From OLB4 sp002050165 (lineage in GTDB: Bacteria; Bacteroidota; Ignavibacteria; Tepidaquicellales; Tepidaquicellaceae), in the NCBI GenBank assembly GCA_030263475.1, contig SZPC01000013.1:1-40780 (forward strand): 40,780 nt of DNA, given 5' to 3'. Under the pieces are notes generated by a model, which saw only the letters and a list, made by a program, of their open reading frames with translations, ran no database searches and was not told the origin of the DNA. Every line of letters starts with the position of its first letter. Positions within the stretch are counted from its first letter, which is position 1. Shown piece after piece: positions 35,222-40,780 of the stretch. A program made the position numbers and the translations under genes.

Positions 35222-36766
35222 TTAATGTTTAAAATGTCTGATCCCGGTAAAAACCATAGAGATTGAATTTTCGTTAGCTGCGTTTATAACCTCTTCATCC
35301 CTAACTGAACCTCCCGGCTGAATCACGGCAACAGCTCCGGCTTTAGCAAGCTCAATCAATCCATCTGCAAACGGAAAAAAAGCATCCGAGGCAGCAACGC
35401 TTTCCGCGAGATCATGCCCGAATTCCTTAGCTTTACTGATTGCGATTTTTGTAGAATCAATTCTGGAAGGTTGACCACACCCGATTCCAAGTGTCGTTTT
35501 ATCTTTAACAAACACAACCGCATTCGATTTCGAATGTTTTACTATCCTGAAAGCAAATTCCATATCATTCATCTCAGCGCTGTCGGGTTGCCTTTGTGTA
35601 ACGACCTTCAGCGTTTCGCGGTTGAAAAGTAAATTATCCTTTTGCTGCAACAGATAAGCACCTGATGAAGATCGCAGTTCATTGCTTTGTTCAAAATATC
35701 TGAACTTTATCAGTCTCCTGTTCTTCTTTTTCGTTAATAGTTCAAGTGACTTATCATCAAAATCCGGAGCCAGAATTATTTCGGTGAACAATTTATCTAC
35801 TTCAACTGAAGTATTAAAGTCAATTGGCTTGTTAAAAATAATTATTCCGCCAAACGGGGAAACGGTATCGGTATTAAATGCCCGTTGAAATGCGGAAGTC
35901 AGATCAGTTGCTACGGCAACACCGGACGGATTACCGTGTTTAATAATTGCACACGCGGGAGATTCATTTTTAAATTCGCCTATCAAATCGTAAGCCGCAC
36001 TTATATCCAGAATATTATTGTATGAAAGTTCCTTTCCGTGCAATACTTCAAACCTTTCGTCAAATTCATTCGAAAACATTACAGCTTTCTGATGCGGGTT
36101 CTCACCGTATCTCAGTTGCCTGAGGTTTGAGAAAATCTCAAAATGTAAATCGTTTGATGATGTGTCTTCAAAAATATTTTTCCCGTTTATTTTATAGAAA
36201 TACTTCTTGATATCTATATCATATTTTGCAATGTGTTCGAAGGCTTTATAAGCATATTGCATGGACTTTTCGGGTGAACGGTTGTTAAATGAAGTAATGT
36301 AATCTGCATACTGATCACGCGAAACAATTACATCCACAAATTTAAAATTTTTTGCAGCCGCTCTTATTAACGTTACACCACCGATATCAATTTCCTCTAT
36401 CGCATCAGCTATTGTAACTTCAGGGTTTGAGACAGTTTCAGAAAACGGGTACAGATTAACAACAACCAAGTCAATCGGCTCAATCCCATGTGACGTTGCT
36501 TGATTAATATCAGATTCCGAATCCCTGTTAATTAAAATTGCACCAAGTATTTTCGGGTGCAATGTTTTAACTCTGCCGTTCAATATTTCAGGAAAGCCAG
36601 TCTCCGATTCAACAGATTTAACGTTAATGCCGTTATCCCGTAAAAATTTGTACGTGCCACCGGTTGATATTATTTCTACATTAAGTGAAGCCAGCGCTTT
36701 GGTAAAATCAATTATTCCGGTTTTATCATAAACACTTACAATTGCTCTTTTTTTCAATCTACTCAA
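35222..36766 (-). CDS. purH: Bifunctional AICAR transformylase / IMP cyclohydrolase
   Basis: PurH performs the last two steps of IMP synthesis. The 514-residue protein has the N-terminal IMP cyclohydrolase (MGS-like) domain: AIVSVYDKTGI, ISTGGTYKFLRDNGI and GRVKTLHPKILG. The transformylase domain follows, with RYGENPHQ at 219-226, the catalytic KH at 276-277 and the ending VFTGIRHFKH. The usual NPCG after KH reads NPSG here (S281). The start is TTG at 36766, with a second TTG three codons on as an alternative. The start overlaps the end of purN by 8 bases. Confidence 0.95.
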   Translation of the reverse strand: MSRLKKRAIVSVYDKTGIIDFTKALASLNVEIISTGGTYKFLRDNGINVKSVESETGFPEILNGRVKTLHPKILGAILINRDSESDINQATSHGIEPIDLVVVNLYPFSETVSNPEVTIADAIEEIDIGGVTLIRAAAKNFKFVDVIVSRDQYADYITSFNNRSPEKSMQYAYKAFEHIAKYDIDIKKYFYKINGKNIFEDTSSNDLHFEIFSNLRQLRYGENPHQKAVMFSNEFDERFEVLHGKELSYNNILDISAAYDLIGEFKNESPACAIIKHGNPSGVAVATDLTSAFQRAFNTDTVSPFGGIIIFNKPIDFNTSVEVDKLFTEIILAPDFDDKSLELLTKKKNRRLIKFRYFEQSNELRSSSGAYLLQQKDNLLFNRETLKVVTQRQPDSAEMNDMEFAFRIVKHSKSNAVVFVKDKTTLGIGCGQPSRIDSTKIAISKAKEFGHDLAESVAASDAFFPFADGLIELAKAGAVAVIQPGGSVRDEEVINAANENSISMVFTGIRHFKH

Positions 36767-37385
36767 TTTTATTCTTTAAAAATATCCTGTCGTCAATTTT
36801 GTGGATATTGCCGAGCGCTATTTGTTCAATTACTTTCGGGTAATATTTATGTTCTATAGCCTTTACTTTTTGGCTAAGCGTTTCGATTGTATCCGAATAC
36901 TCAACTGCGAAATGCTTTTGAAAAATTATCTGACCTTCATCATAATTTTCATTCACCAGATGAACAGTAACACCGGAAATTTTCACACCCGAATCAATTA
37001 CAGCTTTTTGAACAATATCACCGTACATACCTTTTCCGCCAAATGCAGGCAGGAGCGCCGGATGCACATTTACTATTCTGTTGCTGTAATTTCGAATAAC
37101 TTCCGGTTCAAGAAGCTTCATATAACCCGCAAGGACAATCATTGATACATCTTTATGCTTAAGATACTCTATCAACTTCAGCGCGATATTACTGCATTTT
37201 CCGGAAAAGGCGTACTTGCTGTAATGAAAGAAACTGATACCGTTATCAATTGCAATTTGCACCGCTCCGCATTTTGAATTGTTTGAAACGAGCGTAACAA
37301 CTCTGACATTACAATGATCTTTAAAGTAATTCAATATTGAATGGAAGTTCGATCCTGCTCCGGAAGCGAATACTGCAATATTCAA
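36759..37385 (-). CDS. purN: Phosphoribosylglycinamide formyltransferase
   Basis: PurN transfers a formyl group from 10-formyl-THF to GAR in purine synthesis. The 208-residue protein shows the phosphate-binding GAGSN at 9-13, the catalytic N106 and H108 in IVNVHPALLPAFGG, and D149 in ENYDEGQIIF, completing the N-H-D triad. The start is TTG at 37385 and the frame is conserved from the second residue (NIAVFASGAGSN). It is first in a run of eleven minus-strand genes. The 126-bp gap before it must contain a promoter unless transcription comes through from the receptor gene. Confidence 0.95.
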   Translation of the reverse strand: MNIAVFASGAGSNFHSILNYFKDHCNVRVVTLVSNNSKCGAVQIAIDNGISFFHYSKYAFSGKCSNIALKLIEYLKHKDVSMIVLAGYMKLLEPEVIRNYSNRIVNVHPALLPAFGGKGMYGDIVQKAVIDSGVKISGVTVHLVNENYDEGQIIFQKHFAVEYSDTIETLSQKVKAIEHKYYPKVIEQIALGNIHKIDDRIFLKNKIE

Positions 37386-37511
37386 AGACGTAGGGTTATG
37401 AGGGATAAATTAATCAGATTAGAATTCTATTACAATCTATGTTTTATTGTATTTTTTGAAATTCTGTAGCTAAATTCAAAGCCCTGTAACAAAGAATTAA
37501 CTTACAACCGC

Positions 37512-40037
37512 TCAGAATCTCGCATTAAATCCAATTGTCGGTAATATGGGAATCATTCCGATAGTCTTCCGCTTTACTGCGTAATCGGAGGTTAATGAAT
37601 AATCGTATCCGATAATATTTTTTCGGTTATAAACATTCATAACGTCAAGATAGAAAGTCCAGTCAGCATTCCAGAATTTTGTAAATGCGCTCAACCGCAG
37701 GTCTAATCTATGATAAGCCGGTCGGATACTTTTATATTTATCCGATTCGTCCCCAAAGTCAAGGTTGAAAACAACTTTATTTGTAAGCGGATTAACTACT
37801 ATAGAATCGTTTACAATTCTGGGGATTATACCTTTAGGCTCGGTATATGGAAAGTTTGATGAATATGACCATCGTGCGCCAAGCTCAAGCCAACTGTTAA
37901 TCCTGTAATTCAAAACAAGTTTAAAAACATGCCGTAGATCGAACCTGTACGGTAAGACAATATCACCTCTTTGTCTGTCTGAATAGGAATAAGAATAATT
38001 TAGCCAACCGTAAAACTTATCGTCCGGATTTGAATATTTCTTTTCCAATGAAATCTCAATCCCAACAGCTTTTCCGCTTCCCTCATTGACCGGTAATGAG
38101 GTCAATGAATCATACGGGATTTTAAAATCTGACCTTATCCAGTTATGCGGGTTACTGATATATTCGGGGGACGTGTTATTTTCATTTGCTAATTTAAATT
38201 TATACTTGTAGCCGGTGAGCTTTTGCTGCACAATTAAATTATCAAATCGTTTGTAATACCCTTCAACTTTTGCAAGCCAGGAATTATTTATCCACCGTTC
38301 AAGACTGAGCACAAAATGAACTGCGCGCTCTGGTTTCAGTTTACTCCCTGAGTCACCTGTTAAATCAAAAAATGTCTGACCGTCCCTTAGCTTTTCATAA
38401 CCGGGAGATTGAAAATATAAACCGGTAGAGAACCTCAATGCAGTAAGCGGATTAATAACATAACCCAGATTTAATCTCGGTGAAAGATAAAGTTTTTTGT
38501 GAAACGAATAATAATCCAGTCTTACCGATGGCTGATAATAAAAGCGTTCCCCAATACTGAACCGGGATTGAATAAATGTATGGCCACGATAATTATAATT
38601 CCCTTCAAGATTAAAATCTTCCAACAGCGCCTGCATATTCGGAAGTGATTGTAACAAAGCTTTGAATTGTTCATCAAGGATTAGCCCGTAAGAAAGATCT
38701 GTCTTGACAACGTCCAGACCACCACCGAATTGAAGATTATACGTATCATTGCGGAGAAACGATCGGTTCGTAACTGAATACTTTTTGAATTCGTAATCGG
38801 AATTAAATTCCAATCCAAGTAATGCGCCGATTTGTTTAAGACTATCCCTCTGAGCAGGTGAAAGATTTTCCTTATCAATCAATGGATCGAGGATATCGCC
38901 TTCGAATTCATTTGTGCCCGAATTATTGTAAAGCGAAAGTGTAGTTCTGGACACAAAATCCGAATTTAAAAAATAATGCCAGGAAGCCGAAATAACATTG
39001 TTATTGGTTACATCAGTTACACTAACACTATCGGGGTCCTTACGATCACCTCCCGGGATAATATCAACCGCGTCTTTGGAAAAAATACCGTTGATAAAAA
39101 ACTTATGCTTCTTAAACGGACCGAAGGCAACCTTCATCTGTAAATCTTCAAATGACGGGAATGCGGAATCCTCCGTTATCAAACCGGTACTTTTAGCAAA
39201 CGGCCCTATAATCAGATCGTAATACGTTCTCCTTGTGGAAAGCATCCAGGAGCCGGGGAGATTAAACGGATTTCTCCCTTCTGCAATTAAGTTCGCATTT
39301 GCAATATTTATGTTCGACGTAAGTGCAAAGTCAACATCAGACCTGCCTTCCCGGTTTGTTACATCCAGGACGGCGGATAACCTATCGCCGTACATTGAAG
39401 GAAATCCACCTGTAATTAACGTAATATCATTGAGCGTCTCAGGATTGAACATGCTAACAAGCCCATATAGCCTGTAAGGATTAAATATTTCCACATCATC
39501 CATAATTATTAAATTCTGGTCCGGTCCTGAACCGCGGATTACAAGCTGAGAAGTAAAATCATTCGGAGTTGATACACCGGGTAGCGACTGAAGTGACCGC
39601 AAAACGTCTTCTACTGCACCCGGAAGTTTCTTGACGTCTTTAGGTGAAATGTTTATTAAGCTTGTTCTTAGGTCATCCTGCGCTTGCCTGAATTTACCTT
39701 CTACCGTGATTTCTTCAGTAACAAAACCGGTGCGCAACATTTCGATTTTCAAAGTCCGGGACTCGTTCTCGTGTAAAACTAAATCTTCTATCTCATATAA
39801 CTCGTACCCTTCCTTTTCAAAACGAATGGAATATATTCCGTGTGATAGTTTAACCAAAAATGTACCATCATATTTTGAGTTCTCTTTAATACTTCTTCCT
39901 GTTCTGGAATTAATAAATGTAATCTGGACATAAGGTAATATGGTTTTAACGTCAGATGTTATAATTCCACTAATTGTCTGAGAGGAAATACTGTCAGAAG
40001 CTAAAGTAACAAGTGCAATAAAAATTAACTTTTTCAA
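37512..40037 (-). CDS. TonB-dependent outer-membrane receptor
   Basis: This 841-residue protein has a signal peptide (MKKLIFIALVTLASDSISS) and a carboxypeptidase-regulatory-like domain (about 20-100, with GHGIYSIRFEKEGYE-like strands). A plug domain follows: LPGAVEDVLRSLQSLPGVS, FTSQLVIRGSGPDQNLIIMD and MYGDRLSAVLDV. A long aromatic beta-barrel ends in a terminal Phe (GFNARF). Such receptors take up large substrates using TonB energy. No SusD-like partner is adjacent, so glycan uptake cannot be claimed. The start is TTG at 40037; no in-frame ATG fits. It is divergent from the exported gene at 40223 and 126 bp from purN. Confidence 0.92.
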   Translation of the reverse strand: MKKLIFIALVTLASDSISSQTISGIITSDVKTILPYVQITFINSRTGRSIKENSKYDGTFLVKLSHGIYSIRFEKEGYELYEIEDLVLHENESRTLKIEMLRTGFVTEEITVEGKFRQAQDDLRTSLINISPKDVKKLPGAVEDVLRSLQSLPGVSTPNDFTSQLVIRGSGPDQNLIIMDDVEIFNPYRLYGLVSMFNPETLNDITLITGGFPSMYGDRLSAVLDVTNREGRSDVDFALTSNINIANANLIAEGRNPFNLPGSWMLSTRRTYYDLIIGPFAKSTGLITEDSAFPSFEDLQMKVAFGPFKKHKFFINGIFSKDAVDIIPGGDRKDPDSVSVTDVTNNNVISASWHYFLNSDFVSRTTLSLYNNSGTNEFEGDILDPLIDKENLSPAQRDSLKQIGALLGLEFNSDYEFKKYSVTNRSFLRNDTYNLQFGGGLDVVKTDLSYGLILDEQFKALLQSLPNMQALLEDFNLEGNYNYRGHTFIQSRFSIGERFYYQPSVRLDYYSFHKKLYLSPRLNLGYVINPLTALRFSTGLYFQSPGYEKLRDGQTFFDLTGDSGSKLKPERAVHFVLSLERWINNSWLAKVEGYYKRFDNLIVQQKLTGYKYKFKLANENNTSPEYISNPHNWIRSDFKIPYDSLTSLPVNEGSGKAVGIEISLEKKYSNPDDKFYGWLNYSYSYSDRQRGDIVLPYRFDLRHVFKLVLNYRINSWLELGARWSYSSNFPYTEPKGIIPRIVNDSIVVNPLTNKVVFNLDFGDESDKYKSIRPAYHRLDLRLSAFTKFWNADWTFYLDVMNVYNRKNIIGYDYSLTSDYAVKRKTIGMIPILPTIGFNARF

Positions 40038-40222
40038 ACTTTGTTCAACTGAATTTGTCAGGTTAGATAACGAATATTTATATACAATAGTTTCAGTTGA
40101 GAGCCTATTATAACTACATATTGTTCTACCTGATTTTTACTATACAAAATTTGACTTGATTATAATTTTTTTTTGTTAAAAGTTGAACCGTCTTTACACA
40201 AACCAATCAAATAGGGGAAACA
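40038..40222. promoter_or_regulatory. Divergent region between receptor and exported-protein genes
   Basis: This 185-bp AT-rich gap should hold promoters for both outward genes. On the plus strand TTGACT at 40151-40156 is followed 17 bases later by TGTTAA at 40174-40179, a partial sigma-70-like match. I see no clear Bacteroidota-type promoter and no operator. Confidence 0.35.
40213..40218 (+). promoter_or_regulatory. Shine-Dalgarno site before the right-edge gene
   Basis: AGGGGA lies four bases before the ATG at 40223 (AGGGGA-AACA-ATG). It is one of only two strong ribosome-binding sites noticed in the window. Confidence 0.55.
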
Positions 40223-40780
40223 ATGAAAAGTAAAATTTACTACACACCGTTAGTAACACTCTTTGTATTTTTAATTTTTGCAGGATTCACGCTAACATCA
40301 TTTCAGGACGATCGTGATGTTATCGTTGATGAAACACCGACAAATTCATACGAAACTTATTTAAGCACTCTCGGCACAATTCAAACAACGGACGGGAGCG
40401 CAGTAGTTTTGCATGACCAGAGCGAGTTAGTATCAAATCCCGGAGCAGGTTTCGGTGGCGCTGATGCAAGCGCAATTACCTCACCGGGTACTACTTTCGG
40501 GTACGGGAATCAAATCACAGCAAATAACAGAATGGCTGATGATTTTACAATCCCGTCCGGCGAAACCTGGCAGATTGATTCAATCATCCTCTTCCACTAT
40601 CAAACCGGTTCAACAACAACGTCCACAATCAACAACATTAACCTTCAGATTTGGGACGGTGCAACTCCGGGTACAGGTTCTATCGTGGCGGGTGATTCAA
40701 CTACAAACAGGTTAACCGCATCAAACTTCAGTAATATTTACAGGGTTACCGCTACTACACTGACAAATAGTCAAAGGCCA
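40223..40780 (+). CDS. Exported protein, C-terminus cut by window edge
   Basis: An open frame from the ATG at 40223 runs 186 codons to the right edge without a stop. The start has a strong ribosome-binding site. The N-terminus (MKSKIYYTPLVTLFVFLIFA) is a signal peptide or anchor. The rest is Thr/Ser/Gly/Asn-rich with beta-strand character, including NNRMADDFTIPSGETWQI and IILFHYQTGS, then NINLQIWDGATPG. This style is seen in large secreted proteins of Bacteroidota-related bacteria, in which a beta-sandwich domain precedes further repeats or a sorting domain. I cannot name a family. It is divergent from the TonB receptor. Confidence 0.75.
   Translation, partial: MKSKIYYTPLVTLFVFLIFAGFTLTSFQDDRDVIVDETPTNSYETYLSTLGTIQTTDGSAVVLHDQSELVSNPGAGFGGADASAITSPGTTFGYGNQITANNRMADDFTIPSGETWQIDSIILFHYQTGSTTTSTINNINLQIWDGATPGTGSIVAGDSTTNRLTASNFSNIYRVTATTLTNSQRP

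Overview
The window is bacterial, AT-rich and densely coded, with about 35 protein genes. It most likely comes from the Bacteroidota/Chlorobiota side of the tree, and Ignavibacteria is my best guess. Lineage clues are: a fused alpha-beta 2-oxo acid dehydrogenase E1; a TonB receptor with a carboxypeptidase-regulatory-like N-terminus; a DUF3109 protein; a Dcd with the Bacteroidota-type SSVGRLGIDIHATAGKGD stretch; a sigma-54 gene; near absence of Shine-Dalgarno sequences; and frequent TTG starts. The phylum is inference, because no rRNA or other marker is present. I found no tRNA, rRNA, CRISPR array, insertion sequence or prophage, and no gap over 300 bp lacks a gene.

Layout. Positions 1-8590 (minus strand) form one tight run read right to left: acs, a small lipoprotein, an exported unknown, a thiolase, pgsA, pgpA, cinA and a large secreted BNR-repeat protein cut by the left edge. 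This links acetyl-CoA and acyl metabolism to phosphatidylglycerol synthesis. Positions 8845-14511 (plus strand) hold murI-pyrE, an acyl-CoA dehydrogenase followed by a clear terminator, then ftsY-mutL. Positions 14522-17828 (minus) hold a fused E1 dehydrogenase and a membrane-anchored trypsin-like protease. Positions 17963-23804 (minus) hold dprA, a DUF3109 gene, rpoN, hslV and hslU, the first four with overlapping ends, then an outer-membrane barrel protein. Positions 23870-25860 (minus) encode two oligopeptide permease subunits.

Positions 25947-37385 (minus) form an eleven-gene run: purN, purH, mreB, mreC, mreD, mrdA (PBP2), rodA, dcd, pyrF, a peptide-binding lipoprotein and an NlpC/P60 lipoprotein. 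It ends at a terminator just before the permease genes. It combines purine and pyrimidine synthesis, the cell-elongation machinery, and peptide uptake or wall-peptide cleavage. Positions 37512-40037 encode a TonB-dependent receptor, divergent from an exported protein cut by the right edge.

Most genes are housekeeping. I do not see a clearly new mobile, defence or biosynthetic system. The better leads are the dprA-DUF3109-rpoN-hslVU cluster, the two unknown exported proteins between acs and the thiolase, the peptide transporter and NlpC/P60 grouping with its internal terminator, and the protease next to the E1 enzyme.
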